Positions 15,601 through 24,332 are shown, counted from the stretch's first letter. The stretch: 64,000 nucleotides of DNA from Saccharibacillus endophyticus (GCF_013185185.1 NZ_JAAZWE010000005.1:186001-250000); one strand, 5' to 3'. Program-made: numbers and translations. Notes: a model not told the origin generated them from the sequence alone.

Positions 15601-17851
15601 GGCGGAGCTCAAGCAGTTCGACCTGCATCTGGCCGAAGTCGCCAAGATCGTGCTGTCGGCCGATCCCGACCGCTTGATCGGCGACGGGCAATCAACAGCC
15701 AAACTTAACGTTCGCGTCGTCGACAGCTTAACGGGGCAGCCGATCGAAGGCGTGCGCGCCGTTATTTCGGCGGACGCCGGCAAACTGAACGAAACCGAAA
15801 TTCGGACGGATGCGGACGGCACCGCCGAAGCAATATATACCGCGCCGAAAATCGACAGCGACCAAGCCGTGCAGGAAACGGTAACGCTGATCGTCCGCGA
15901 ACCGAAGTCTGGCATCTATGCGGAAAAACGGCTCACGATCGCGCTGCTGCCTCCTTCGATCAACGGCGTCGTGACAAGCGGCGGCAAAGCGATCGCCGGC
16001 GCGGTCGTCAAAATCGCCGAAGACTTCGACGGGGACGGCATAGTCGATTTCACGGCCGAAGTCCGCACGGCGGCCGACGGCACGTATCATATTCCGGTTC
16101 CGCGCGGCAATCGGACGTACACGCTGCACGTGGAAGCGCCGATCGAAATCGGCGGCGTCGTGCGCACCGTCAAGATGACGCAGCGCAGCGAAGTCGGCGC
16201 GTTGAACCGCCCGGGCGAAGAAGTGGCGGCGATCCGCCAGATCAGCGGTCAGCTGTTCGTCCAAAAAGACGAAAACGTCAGCTCGCCGTTCGAGCATTTC
16301 GTGCGTGACGGAAGCGTCAGCGGAACGCTGCTCGACGTCTCCGGCCATACGCTTTCTTCGGAAGTAAAAATCGATGCCGAAGGCGGTTATCAGGTGGACG
16401 ACGTGCAGCCGGGAACGTACCGCCTGCTGTTCACGTTCCAAGGACCGTCCGGCGAAAAGCTGGCGGGCGTGTTCAAAGACGTGACCGTCGATCAGGAAGG
16501 CCAATTGACGATCGAACCGGTGCTGATCGACCCTTACGGCATCGTGAGCGACTCGGCGACCGGAAAAGCGATCGAAGGCGTCGATATGCGGCTGTACTGG
16601 GCCGATACCGCTTTGAACCGCACGCAAGGCCGCGTGCCGGACACGGAAGTATCGCTGCCGGAGCTGGCGGACTTTGCGCCGAACCGCAACCGCAACCCGC
16701 AGATCACGGTTGCCGACGGCAGCTACGCGTGGATGGTTTACGCCAACGGCGACTACTATATCAAAGCCTTCAAATCGGGATACGACGCGTACGACAGCCG
16801 TATCGAAAAGCGCAATCGCGCCGTCATTCCGGGAGAAGACAGCTGGATCGACAACGGCATCATCCATGTCGGCAGCGCGATCGTCGAATACGATCTCAGC
16901 ATGAAGCGAATCGCGTCCGAACCCGCGCCGACTCCGGTTCCGTCCGCTCCCGTCGCTACGGTTCAACCGCCGGCGACGGCAACCGTCGTTCCTTCGGTTC
17001 CGTCCGAACCGTCGGTCGCCAACGCGACGATCGGCGGCTATAAGCTGACTTGGAAACCTTCGACCGGAGCGGCATCGTACCGCGTCTATATCGACGGCCG
17101 CCTCGTCGCTTCCGACGTCAAGCTGAACGAATACTGGTTGAGCGGCCTGCAAGCCGGAAGCGGCTATCGCCTTCAGGTTTCCGCCGTATCCGCCGCGGGA
17201 GAATCGGCGCTCAGCGAAGCGGTCGAATGGACCTCGCCGGAGCAGGGAACGCATATCCATTATATTTTCGGCTATCCCGACGGCACGTTCCGGCCGGAAC
17301 GTTCCATCTCCCGCGCCGAAATGGCCGCGATCATGACGCGGATCATGATCGGCAATGACGTACCGCAAGCGGCAAGCAGCCGCTACTCCGACGTTCCGTC
17401 CTCCCATTGGGCGGCGGGATACGCCGATAAAGCAGCCGAATTGGGCGTCATGAACGGCACGCAGGGCGGCAAGTTCCAGCCGGAGCGAGCCATCACGCGC
17501 GGCGAGCTGGCCGTCATCATGGCCCGGTTCCGCAACCTGGAGCCGATCGCCGGAGCGGGCTTCTCCGATACGCAAGGCCATTGGGCCGATGGTTATATCC
17601 GCGCCGCCGCCGAAGCCGGCCTGCTCAAAGGCTACGTCAACGGCACGTTCCGTCCCGACGAGCCGATCGCCCGCGCCGAACTGGTAACGGCGGTCAACCG
17701 CATGCTGGGTCGCGGCCCGCTGCTGGGCGAATTGAACGTTCGCTGGCCGGACGCTCCCGCAAGCTACTGGGCGTTCCGCGACATTATGGAAGCTTCCGTC
17801 GATCACGATTACGTTCGCGACGACGGCGGCGAATACTGGACCGAGCGTTAA
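12620..17851 (+). CDS. Giant SLH-domain surface protein with Ig-like and carboxypeptidase-regulatory-like repeats
   Basis: 1743 residues. The signal peptide ends near AHA/EG (residue 34). The order is then: an uncharacterised N-terminal region (35-330); a FlgD-type Ig-like segment (about 335-430); an SdrD/B-type repeat (TVFLDKDGNGQKGAGEPFYE, about 530-610); two bacterial Ig domains (about 630-825); a bacterial Ig/Big-type segment (about 825-925); a carboxypeptidase-regulatory-like fold (about 930-1010); an invasin-like Big_1 domain (about 1012-1105); three more regulatory-like folds (about 1110-1430); a Pro/Thr/Val linker; a fibronectin III domain (about 1470-1540); and three SLH repeats (about 1543-1710). 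SLH repeats bind pyruvylated secondary cell-wall polymer, so the protein should coat the cell. It has no catalytic domain that I can see. A TATAAT box lies at 12542-12547; AGGAG is about 14 bases before the start, which is long. Confidence 0.9.
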   Translation: MNTTRSRLKKAGFALAWLSTLGALWLGTGHDAHAEGSRDLVESGKGERPFMEWAPGTHLAGIERITSLQTYVKAGETIYLGSSVPASYAESGGDIVVTKPDGSKLSLDVLADGTGLIDTVAKERLGPSSPSNTGGYQPLTVQAEQTGWWTVQFHGPMAKDNPLPVAVDSNNFYSSTSSANATNQKGTVAAWDITVKNAAGEIKDGRTYTNYLSLNMGGGSKYAYSKLYVLTKDGYQYETDLNGIDPFGFGFFSNNRGFLDGSNATLYRSVNLVNNLPVGGVTVQNPTKPDTATDQTHRIFFNKPSSDLPADVPTEPRPLAQLQKDSFKFVGAGSSNSTAAPAAGGTFSFTADKAGSYQLVIDTDLNGKFDAAVDRVLENTFVIGNNAVVWNGLDRSGAVLPEGHYPAKLTVKGGEYHFPMLDIESAPNGIKIKALNQPDEPALPNGVTVSTIYWNDSNYKTSNGTSISLDPANGETPPNPRDASGGIDSSAGARGFNNNYGNDKGIDTWTYFPGPSYTTTLNVKPNASGTVFLDKDGNGQKGAGEPFYENVMLTVTDDSLMEYKVWTDSEGRFSWPSGSGKVTVRLDRASSYEVTTHNAVQTITVAANASGTFAPIGLNPKTTATPTILRLSPASDSGPSSTDAITNARTPQLIGTAEAYSQVTLYDSDGTTVLAKTDADQQGTWAATLSALSEGSHTLTAKASAPPKETSPASSRFSLVIDRTPPANPTVSTPQDGSEIQRDSQPIVFEGTAEAGSQIEFSIDNGNTYTSVAANGSSGAWKYELPPVLEPGTHGFLIAASDLAGNRSAARTISIKVTTPPSFGELDVYGASSVTIPGTNEPEATTVYQAVYGEENWPVSEPVSWSIDPASPQGVSIDPDTGELKVSPAASEGFVNVKATLASDPTISGSKSVELKKTPVPVVTGSVEGIVYSPTGEALPDVTVWAGTVGDEQAYNVSSDGQGHYRFDALPAGSYVISVRSSERVLDSGGVAISAELKQFDLHLAEVAKIVLSADPDRLIGDGQSTAKLNVRVVDSLTGQPIEGVRAVISADAGKLNETEIRTDADGTAEAIYTAPKIDSDQAVQETVTLIVREPKSGIYAEKRLTIALLPPSINGVVTSGGKAIAGAVVKIAEDFDGDGIVDFTAEVRTAADGTYHIPVPRGNRTYTLHVEAPIEIGGVVRTVKMTQRSEVGALNRPGEEVAAIRQISGQLFVQKDENVSSPFEHFVRDGSVSGTLLDVSGHTLSSEVKIDAEGGYQVDDVQPGTYRLLFTFQGPSGEKLAGVFKDVTVDQEGQLTIEPVLIDPYGIVSDSATGKAIEGVDMRLYWADTALNRTQGRVPDTEVSLPELADFAPNRNRNPQITVADGSYAWMVYANGDYYIKAFKSGYDAYDSRIEKRNRAVIPGEDSWIDNGIIHVGSAIVEYDLSMKRIASEPAPTPVPSAPVATVQPPATATVVPSVPSEPSVANATIGGYKLTWKPSTGAASYRVYIDGRLVASDVKLNEYWLSGLQAGSGYRLQVSAVSAAGESALSEAVEWTSPEQGTHIHYIFGYPDGTFRPERSISRAEMAAIMTRIMIGNDVPQAASSRYSDVPSSHWAAGYADKAAELGVMNGTQGGKFQPERAITRGELAVIMARFRNLEPIAGAGFSDTQGHWADGYIRAAAEAGLLKGYVNGTFRPDEPIARAELVTAVNRMLGRGPLLGELNVRWPDAPASYWAFRDIMEASVDHDYVRDDGGEYWTER

Positions 17852-17872
17852 GCGCGGTCCTCGGCCCGAAAC

Positions 17873-17922
17873 AAAAAGACTGTCCCGAACGCCGCTACCC
17901 GGCTTCGGGACAGTCTTTTTTT
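17873..17922. terminator. Bidirectional terminator
   Basis: AAAAAGACTGTCCCGAA / TTCGGGACAGTCTTTTT is a perfect 17-base stem with A- and T-runs on both sides. It serves the SLH gene on the plus strand and the small gene on the minus strand. Confidence 0.92.
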
Positions 17923-17952
17923 ATATGCAAACCGTTTGTCTCAAACGACTCC

Positions 17953-18138
17953 TTAATGATACTGAACCATCTTGATCCGCGCCTCTTCCTGATACGTGAT
18001 CGGGCTCGGAACCTGCGGCGTGTGCAGGTGGCGTTCGACCGAGAACTCCAGTCTGCGATATTCGTCGTCCCCGAGAGTCTTCTCCGATTGGCGCGCGCCG
18101 GTGACCCAATTTTTGAATTCTTTCAATGCTGCTGCCAT
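17953..18138 (-). CDS. Small conserved-looking cytosolic protein, 61 residues
   Basis: I do not recognise the family. The sequence begins MAAALKEFKNWVTGARQSEK, is soluble, mixed in charge, and has a RRLEFSVERHLHTPQVP segment and a YQEEARIKMVQYH tail. An AAGGAGG site lies 9 bases before ATG 18138; another ATG at 18147 directly abuts that site and is less likely. It ends against the bidirectional terminator at 17873-17922. A cre-like sequence lies about 50 bases upstream in the promoter area. Confidence 0.7.
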   Translation of the reverse strand: MAAALKEFKNWVTGARQSEKTLGDDEYRRLEFSVERHLHTPQVPSPITYQEEARIKMVQYH

Positions 18139-18186
18139 GTCTGCCATCCTCCTTGGATGATAAAACTAAGTGCGATTTGCGATAAT

Positions 18187-18201
18187 TGGTTACGCTTACA
18201 T
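18187..18201 (-). promoter_or_regulatory. cre-like CcpA site
   Basis: On the minus strand it reads ATGTAAGCGTAACCA, which fits the degenerate cre consensus WTGNAANCGNWNNCA at every position. A TATAAT lies just upstream on the same strand (18201-18206), so CcpA would sit at or just past the promoter of the 17953-18138 gene and repress it. The rest of 18207-18618 holds no gene I can support. Confidence 0.55.
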
Positions 18202-18520
18202 TATATCGGTTTTCAAATGTGCTGAATATAGTGTCCGCCTTGAAAAGGCATGATTTCATCGTGAACATTGTGTGTCATTGCGTTTTCGTATGCACAAAGA
18301 AGATCGCAGTCTCCCCTATGCGGACATACCTGAAATTTGATCTGTTTTTGCCCATAAAAGCTGTGTTACACTCCTCTCATCACGAATCGGAGGTGCTTCA
18401 TGTTCGCTGCCGCCATGACCCTGCTCGGAATGTTGGCGTATGCCGCCGGAATCGGAAGTTACGTCGGCGCTGGACGGATCGGACTTGGCGGCGTTTGCGT
18501 CAAGACCCGATCCGTCGCGC

Positions 18521-18585
18521 AAAAAACCGCCGAACCTGTTCGTTTCAGCCGATCGGCCGAAGCGCACGGATTCAAGCGGTTTTTT
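18521..18585. terminator. Inverted repeat beyond the GH2 gene
   Basis: AAAAAACCGC (18521-18530) and GCGGTTTTTT (18576-18585) pair perfectly around a 45-base interval that itself contains CGATCGGCCGAAGCG. It lies just downstream of the minus-strand GH2 gene and has T-runs on both strands, so it may be a weak terminator. Confidence 0.45.
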
Positions 18586-18618
18586 CGATGCGGCAAATTT
18601 CTTTTTAATACGTCGGCT

Positions 18619-20415
18619 TTACCGGTTCTCGCCCCGTACCACCTTCCGAATGTCCTCCAACGGCACTTTCGGCACCCGATCGTAGGTCACCAGTCCGTTG
18701 ATCTCCTGCTCCACGTCGGTCAGCTGGGTGTAGCAGAAGCCCTGCACGACGCCGGAAACGGTCAGCGGACGGATCACGGCGCCGAGGCGGGCCAGGAAGT
18801 CCTCGTCGTTGTCCGCGCCGGAGTAGCCCCAACCTTCCTGCTCGCTTTTTTTGTAGGCGATGCCGCCGAATTCGGTCACGAGAATCGGCTGGCCTTCGTA
18901 GGCGCCGTCCCCGACGAAAATGCGCCGGTTGGCCGGCATGGCGTTCGTCGCTTTTTCCGCGGACGAATAACGCTCGGTCAGGATCTCTTCCCTCCACTCG
19001 TAATCATGGATCGCGACGATGTCCGTCTTCACCATCTCCCAACCGTCGTTGTAGATGACCGGGCGGGTCTCGTCGAGCGAACGCGTCAGATGATACAGCG
19101 TCAAGCCGTGCTCCTGCTGGCGGCGGTCGATCTGCACGTTCGGAATGCCCCAGCTTTCGTTCATCGGCACCCAGGCCACGATGCACGGATGGTTGTAATC
19201 GCGGTCCACCGCTTCCTGCCATTCACGGGTGAACTTGCGGACGTACTCTTCGGAATACGCGTAAGCGTTCGCCGCTTCGCCCCAGACGAGCAGTCCCATC
19301 CGGTCGCACCAGTGCAGAAAACGCGGATCTTCCATTTTCTGATGCTTGCGCACGCCGTCGAAGCCCATTTCTTTGGTCAGCCGGATATCGCGCACGAAAT
19401 CTTCGTCCGACGGGGCGGTCAGGATGCCTTCCGGGAAATAGCCTTGATCCAGCACCAGACGCATATAATACGGACGGTTGTTCAAGCTCAGCCGGCCGTT
19501 TTCGATCGAAACCTTGCGCATGCCGAAGTAGCTGCTCACGACATCCACCGTCTGACCGCCTCGGATCAGTTCCAGCTCGACATCGTACAGATTCGGCTTC
19601 TCCGGCGTCCACCAGCGGCCCAGCCCGTGATCGTTGAAATCGTTCAGTCCGATCGCGCGCGCTTCTTCGGCATGCAGCACGGGGAACCGGTCTTCCGCGA
19701 TCGTTTTTCCGTCAAAAGAAATCCGCAGCACGGCCGTGACAGGCTCCTGTCCCGCATCCGCTTCGTACGCGCCGCGCGAGAAGAACGCCCGCACGCGCAC
19801 TTCGTTCCGGTCGATATCGGGCGTGAACTTCACCTTTTCCGCATGCGCGTCTTCTACCGGCTCCAGCCATACGGTCTGCCAAATCCCGGTCGTTCGCGTG
19901 TAAAAGATGCTTTCCGAGCCTTCTTTCCAAAACTGTTTGCCGCGGGGCAGCGTCACGTCGCGGCTGAAATCCTCGGCGCGCACGGTCAGCGTGTTGCCGC
20001 CTTCCGTATTCAACAGGTCGGTAATATCGGCGTGAAAAGGGGTATGTCCGCCTTCGTGCGACGCCGCCCAGCGGCCGTTGACCCAAACGGTGGAGGCATA
20101 ATCGCACGCGCCGATATGTAACACGACGCGGCGGCCCGTCCACTCTTCGGGCACGTCGAAGCCGCGGCGGTACCAGACCGCATCATGGAAACCCGGATCG
20201 CCGATGCCGCTGAGTTTGCTTTGAAAAGCGAACGGAACATGAATGCGCCGATCGAAGGCTTCCCCGCCGCCTTCGAACCAACGCTCGCGGTCGCCGCGGC
20301 GCGCGCCGTCGAACGCGAAATCCCATTCGCCGTTCAGGTTCAGCCATTCGTCGCGCCGGAACTGCGGACGCGGATACTCGGGGCGGGGCAGATGGTTTTC
20401 GTTTGAAATCGTCAT
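18619..20415 (-). CDS. Glycoside hydrolase family 2 (beta-galactosidase/beta-glucuronidase-like)
   Basis: 598 residues, no signal peptide, so cytosolic. Domains in order: sugar-binding jelly roll (about 1-190), Ig-like domain (190-300), TIM barrel (300-598). The acid/base Glu is E420 in WVPMNESWG and the nucleophile is E515 in ILVTEFGG. The length and lack of a long C-terminal part fit the short GH2 group, not LacZ. It should split oligosaccharides delivered by the sugar importer encoded just upstream on the same strand (117 bases away). AAGGAGG lies before ATG 20415. The exact glycosidic bond is not readable; arabinosides, galactosides or xylosides are possible. Confidence 0.88.
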   Translation of the reverse strand: MTISNENHLPRPEYPRPQFRRDEWLNLNGEWDFAFDGARRGDRERWFEGGGEAFDRRIHVPFAFQSKLSGIGDPGFHDAVWYRRGFDVPEEWTGRRVVLHIGACDYASTVWVNGRWAASHEGGHTPFHADITDLLNTEGGNTLTVRAEDFSRDVTLPRGKQFWKEGSESIFYTRTTGIWQTVWLEPVEDAHAEKVKFTPDIDRNEVRVRAFFSRGAYEADAGQEPVTAVLRISFDGKTIAEDRFPVLHAEEARAIGLNDFNDHGLGRWWTPEKPNLYDVELELIRGGQTVDVVSSYFGMRKVSIENGRLSLNNRPYYMRLVLDQGYFPEGILTAPSDEDFVRDIRLTKEMGFDGVRKHQKMEDPRFLHWCDRMGLLVWGEAANAYAYSEEYVRKFTREWQEAVDRDYNHPCIVAWVPMNESWGIPNVQIDRRQQEHGLTLYHLTRSLDETRPVIYNDGWEMVKTDIVAIHDYEWREEILTERYSSAEKATNAMPANRRIFVGDGAYEGQPILVTEFGGIAYKKSEQEGWGYSGADNDEDFLARLGAVIRPLTVSGVVQGFCYTQLTDVEQEINGLVTYDRVPKVPLEDIRKVVRGENR

Positions 20416-20531
20416 AAATCCTCCTTGGACGGAATCGACGGCGAGTGCTTCCCGCGATTGCTCGACGGGAGCGCCGGCGCGTCGTCCTTTTTACATGATT
20501 AACCTGAGCGGCAAGCGTAACGTGCACTTTG

Positions 20532-21344
20532 CTACATTTCTTTGCCGCCCGTGAACGCGATGCCTTTGATGATCTGCTTTTGGAAAATCAGGAACACGAT
20601 CAGCACCGGAATGGCGGCGAGCGCGTTGGCGGTCATCGGCAGGGCGTATTCCTGATTGTACGAACTTTGGAACATCGGCAGGCCGAGCGTGATCGTCATA
20701 TACGCTTTGTCCGAGATGGAGATCAGCGGCCAGACGTAATCGTTCCACGAACCGATAAAGGTGAAGATGCCGAGCGCGGCAAGCGCCGGACGCGACAGCG
20801 GCAGGAAGATGCGGTACCAGATTTTGAAAAAGCCCGCTCCGTCGATCCGCGCCGCTTCTTCCAAGTCTTTGGGCAGTCCGTCGAAAAATTGCTTGAGGAT
20901 GAAAATGCCCATCGGACCCGCGATCGCGGGCAGGATCAGCGAAACTCTCGTGCCGAGCAGGTCGACGTCGCGCATCAGCAGGTACAGCGGGATCAGCGTC
21001 GCTTCGCCGGGAATCATCATCGCCGACAAGAACAGGATGAACAGCACCTTGCTGCCGGGAAACCGGATACGGGAAAAGGAATACGCCGCCATGGACGCGA
21101 GCAGCAGCACCAGCGCCGTCGTGACGACCGACACGACCAGGCTGTTGCCCATCCAACCGAAGATCGGGGCGCGGCTCAGCACGGTCTTGTAGTTGTCGAG
21201 CGAGACGTTGAACCCGCCTGCGAACAGGCTGCCGCCTTCGGGCGTCAGCGAGAGCGACAGCATCCAGAAGATCGGCGTCAGGAACATGAGCGCGAACAAC
21301 AAGGCCGCGATGCGGACGACATACGGATAAATGCGATCAAGCAT
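20532..21344 (-). CDS. Sugar ABC transporter permease, MalG type (CUT1)
   Basis: 270 residues, six membrane helices, with the EAA coupling loop LEEAARIDGAGFFKIWYRIFLP at about 155-177, the CUT1 hallmark. AAGGAGGG precedes ATG 21344. It pairs with the MalF-type permease encoded 27 bases upstream. No ATPase is encoded here; CUT1 importers in Bacillus commonly share one ATPase (MsmX type) encoded elsewhere, which fits. Confidence 0.9.
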   Translation of the reverse strand: MLDRIYPYVVRIAALLFALMFLTPIFWMLSLSLTPEGGSLFAGGFNVSLDNYKTVLSRAPIFGWMGNSLVVSVVTTALVLLLASMAAYSFSRIRFPGSKVLFILFLSAMMIPGEATLIPLYLLMRDVDLLGTRVSLILPAIAGPMGIFILKQFFDGLPKDLEEAARIDGAGFFKIWYRIFLPLSRPALAALGIFTFIGSWNDYVWPLISISDKAYMTITLGLPMFQSSYNQEYALPMTANALAAIPVLIVFLIFQKQIIKGIAFTGGKEM

Positions 21345-21371
21345 GGGAACTCCCTCCTTTTTCTTTTCCGA

Positions 21372-22307
21372 TTATTCGCCGAATCTGCGCATCAGCAGCG
21401 TTTGCAGCAGCGAGATGACCAGAATGACCAGCATCAGCACGAACGCGATCGCCGAAGCGTAGCCCATCTGGAACGTCTGAAAGCCGTTTTCGTAGATCGA
21501 GAACACGACCGTTTTGGTCGCGCCCGCCGGTCCGCCGCCGGTGATCAGCTTGGATTGGCCGAAAATTTTGAACGAAGCGATGGTCTGGAGCACGACGACC
21601 AGCACGGTTACCCGCGAGAGCGACGGGAACGTGATATAGCGGAACGTCTGCCAGCGGTTGGCGCCTTCCAGCCCGGCCGCTTCGTAATACGATTCCGGAA
21701 TGTCCTGAAGACCGGCGAGGAACAGCACGAACACGAAGCCGATCGTCCACCAGAGCGTCGCCATAATGATCGAAGCCCAGGCCAGCGTCGAATCGGACAG
21801 CCAGAAGATTTCGCTGTTGATCAATCCGATGCCGCGCAGAACCCGGTTCAGCAGACCCGTGTACGGCTGAAGAAAGATGACCCAGATGCTGGAGATGACG
21901 GATACCGACAGCACGTAGGGCATGAAGAACGAAATGCGCAGGAACGCCTGCCCTTTGCGGATGCCGTTCACCATCACCGCCAGCAAAAGGCCTACCCCGG
22001 TAATCAGCGGCACGCTGACGACGGTGAACAGCACCGTGTTCAGCAGATTGGTGCGGAACTCTTCGTCCTGCATCAGGTTGACGTAGTTTTGCAGGCCGAT
22101 AAACGTCTTGTCGCCGAGCAGCGACCAATCGTAGAAGCTGACGCCGAATCCGTACAGGATCGGAATCATCGAAAACAGCAGGAAAAAGATCGTGTACGGC
22201 AGCACCATCAGGACGCCGGTGACCCAGCCCTGCCGACGCAGCGAGCTTCGCGGCGCACGGGCGCTCGCCCCCGTGTTTTTGCCGCCCGTCAATGTTTTGG
22301 TAGCCAT
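21372..22307 (-). CDS. Sugar ABC transporter permease, MalF type (CUT1)
   Basis: 311 residues. A Ser/Arg/Gly-rich cytosolic N-terminus is followed by six membrane helices; the coupling loop reads YEAAGLEGANRWQTFRYITFP (split at about 210-232). I start at ATG 22307 (MATKTLTGG), with AAAGGGG upstream; an open frame back to 22421 reads through the intergenic hairpin region and lacks a ribosome site. It forms the import channel with the MalG-type permease. Confidence 0.9.
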   Translation of the reverse strand: MATKTLTGGKNTGASARAPRSSLRRQGWVTGVLMVLPYTIFFLLFSMIPILYGFGVSFYDWSLLGDKTFIGLQNYVNLMQDEEFRTNLLNTVLFTVVSVPLITGVGLLLAVMVNGIRKGQAFLRISFFMPYVLSVSVISSIWVIFLQPYTGLLNRVLRGIGLINSEIFWLSDSTLAWASIIMATLWWTIGFVFVLFLAGLQDIPESYYEAAGLEGANRWQTFRYITFPSLSRVTVLVVVLQTIASFKIFGQSKLITGGGPAGATKTVVFSIYENGFQTFQMGYASAIAFVLMLVILVISLLQTLLMRRFGE

Positions 22308-22446
22308 GATGTCGCCCCTTTCGGATACGGATGATACGAACGGAAAACCCGGTAACGGGAAAAGCGAAGATGATGCGGCATAGTCCCGACGGATCTCGAA
22401 CGGAAGCTTCGGCTGCCGCACCGCGGGACCGTTCTTCGAAACAAGG

Positions 22447-22474
22447 AAGGCGGTCCGCGGCGGGACCGCCTTTT
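22447..22474 (-). terminator. Intercistronic hairpin between binding-protein and permease genes
   Basis: AAGGCGGTCC / GGACCGCCTT stem with a short loop, 28 bases after the binding-protein stop. Hairpins here usually let the binding protein be made in excess over the permeases by partial termination or mRNA protection; that effect is inferred. Confidence 0.65.
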
Positions 22475-22501
22475 CGCTTGCTTTTCTTCGTGATCCGCCG
22501 T

Positions 22502-23827
22502 TTATTGGCCCGTCGTTTTATCGATCGCCGCGTTCGCTTTTTCGAGCGTCGTTTTCGCGTCCTGCTTGCCGGCCATCATTTTCTCGAATTCTTTGACCAC
22601 GTTGTCGTTGACCTGGCCCTGCTTTTCGTTGCGCGGCCAGTATTTGACGAAGTCCGCCGAAGCCGCGTAATCGCTGCGGTACGGCATGTCTTTGAAGGCT
22701 TGGGATTCCAGCACGTTGGTCACGCTCGGGATATGGCCGGCTTTCGCCCACAGCTCGCCGTTGTCGGCCAGCCACTTGGCGAAGATAAGCGCGGCTTTTT
22801 GCTTGGCCGGATCTTCCGTGCCGTGCTTCGGCAGCGCCAGCGTATGCGAATCGCCCCAAGTCGCAGGTTGGTCGTAAATCTGCGGCATCGGTACGACGCC
22901 GAAGTCCAATCCTTCGACGCTTTCGAAAGCGCCCGTGCTCCATACGCCGGTGATCAGCACCGCCGCGCGTTTGTCCTGGAACAGCTTGACGGCATCGTTG
23001 ATTTTCGGCGGGATCAGTCCCGACTTGTACAGGCCGTCGACGTATTCCAGCGCTTGCAGCGCCTGCGGATTATTCAGCGCGGCTTTGCCGCCGTCGTCGT
23101 AGAACATGCCGCCTTCGGCCAATTGGTTGTAGAAGGCCCAGAACATCCAGTAGGAGTCGATCCGCACGTCCGGCTGCGCCAGCGGCGCGACGTCGGCGGG
23201 CACCGCGTCTTTGATCTTGGTCAGGAACTCGGTGAAGCCTTCCGGCGATTGGTCGTAGACCGGTTTGCCGTCTTCGCCGAGCACGCCCGCTTTCTCCAGA
23301 TGTTCTTTGTTGTAATACATGACGATCGCGTGCGTATCGAGCGGAACGGAATAATGCTTCTCGTCGTACACGGTCGATTCCAGGATCGTCGGGTTGAACT
23401 CGCCCCAATCGAGCTGGGCTTCGGCGGCCAAGTCGTCGAGCGGCGTCACGAAGCCGGACGGGACGAACTGCGGCATCCGCGAGGAATGCAGCACCATAAG
23501 ATCCGGCGCCTGATCCGACGCGATCGCCGTTTGCAGCTTGGTGTAATAATCCGCTGCCGGATTCGCGAGTTGTTCCACGTGAATCTCTTGGTTCTCCGCG
23601 TTGAACTTCTCGATCATCTGGGTCATGAACTCGCCGTCTCCGCCGCTGAACGGCGTCCAGTACGAGATGGTCGTTTTGCCGGCCGGCGCTTCGCCGCCCT
23701 CGCCTCCGGCGTCGGTCGTTCCGGTCGTGCCCGAACTTGTGCCGGCGCCTCCCGCCGCGCAGGCGCTGAGCAGCAGCATGAGCGTCAACGCGAATGCGGC
23801 GGTTTGGAACAGATGTCTTTTTCTCAT
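22502..23827 (-). CDS. Sugar-binding lipoprotein of the CUT1 importer
   Basis: 441 residues. The lipobox LLLSAC gives lipid anchor Cys23, followed by a Gly/Thr/Ala linker and an SBP_bac_1 domain (TISYWTPFSGGDGEFM at about 50-66; ALIFAKWLADNGELWAKAGH near 355). First gene of the importer operon, with GGGAGG before ATG 23827. It is clearly paralogous to the anchored protein at 27848-29170 over its whole length (for instance ATWGDSHTLALP against ASWGDAHTLALP), which suggests both see the same kind of sugar. A cre-like site lies about 95 bases upstream. Confidence 0.92.
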   Translation of the reverse strand: MRKRHLFQTAAFALTLMLLLSACAAGGAGTSSGTTGTTDAGGEGGEAPAGKTTISYWTPFSGGDGEFMTQMIEKFNAENQEIHVEQLANPAADYYTKLQTAIASDQAPDLMVLHSSRMPQFVPSGFVTPLDDLAAEAQLDWGEFNPTILESTVYDEKHYSVPLDTHAIVMYYNKEHLEKAGVLGEDGKPVYDQSPEGFTEFLTKIKDAVPADVAPLAQPDVRIDSYWMFWAFYNQLAEGGMFYDDGGKAALNNPQALQALEYVDGLYKSGLIPPKINDAVKLFQDKRAAVLITGVWSTGAFESVEGLDFGVVPMPQIYDQPATWGDSHTLALPKHGTEDPAKQKAALIFAKWLADNGELWAKAGHIPSVTNVLESQAFKDMPYRSDYAASADFVKYWPRNEKQGQVNDNVVKEFEKMMAGKQDAKTTLEKANAAIDKTTGQ

Positions 23828-23921
23828 CGTAAAACCTCCCTTATGGATATGCTTTTGAATCTTTGTCGAACTTTTTGAAGTGCCGACCGATTCGAGTGCC
23901 CACTAACCCCGCGACATTTAT

Positions 23922-23936
23922 TGATTACGCTTACAA
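23922..23936 (-). promoter_or_regulatory. cre-like CcpA site of the sugar importer
   Basis: On the minus strand it reads TTGTAAGCGTAATCA, which fits WTGNAANCGNWNNCA at every position. It lies 95 bases upstream of the binding-protein start and predicts carbon catabolite repression of importer and GH2 gene. Confidence 0.65.
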
Positions 23937-24069
23937 ATCAATCATAAGGCTGAACGACGCGGGACTGAATGACGCTTCTTTAGGGGAAGTGGACATATGT
24001 TTGGGTTTCGTTCCGACAAGCCGTGCCGATATAAGGTAGCGCTGCCGTTCCCGGGCTTCCGCGAACATT

Positions 24070-24262
24070 TAACGGATTCAGGCGGTGCTTAGAAGCCTTT
24101 TTCGGGGACTTTGAACGGCTAACGGATTCAGGCGGCGCTTAAAGCGAATGAAGGTGATTTTAGAGCGCAAAAAAGCCTGTTTCGGCATTTTAACGGACAT
24201 GCGATCCGTTAAAATCCAAAACAGGCTGGATTGACGCGTTTAAAGGATATGCGATCCGTTAG
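24070..24262. repeat. Four-box 50-bp-spaced repeat R2, locus 2 (reverse orientation)
   Basis: Boxes TAACGGATTCAGGCGG begin at 24070 and 24120 (50 apart). Boxes TAACGGACATGCGATCCGTTA (from 24191) and TAAAGGATATGCGATCCGTTA (from 24241) are again 50 apart. This is the same element as locus 1, inverted. The 590-base gap between the importer and YesN genes holds this element, the cre site and the next repeat; I see no gene. Confidence 0.85.
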
Positions 24263-24301
24263 AGACTTTGTGCACGCTCCAGGTACGAAATCTCAGACAA
24301 G

Positions 24302-24332
24302 CGTAACCTTACTTTTAGCGCTGACAAGGTAC
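24302..24332. repeat. Short inverted-repeat family R3, locus 1
   Basis: CGTAACCTTACTTTTAGCGC followed by TGACAAGGTAC. The same unit recurs near 34.35, 46.78 and 47.95 kb. Only the right arm is clear at this locus. Confidence 0.65.

Noticed and set aside
15728..17806. 692-codon minus-strand frame within the SLH gene
   Set aside because: It is antisense to clear SLH, FnIII and Ig-like domains and has a shadow-type composition (Arg, Val, Asp, Phe).
18400..20121. Long plus-strand open frame of 573 codons starting MFAAAMTLLGMLAYAAGIG, with GGAGGTG before it
   Set aside because: Beyond the first ~70 codons it is the antisense of the GH2 gene and is rich in His/Arg/Val, as GC-rich shadows are. The first part has a ribosome site and a hydrophobic start, so a very short peptide or gene remnant cannot be excluded, but there is no support for a function.
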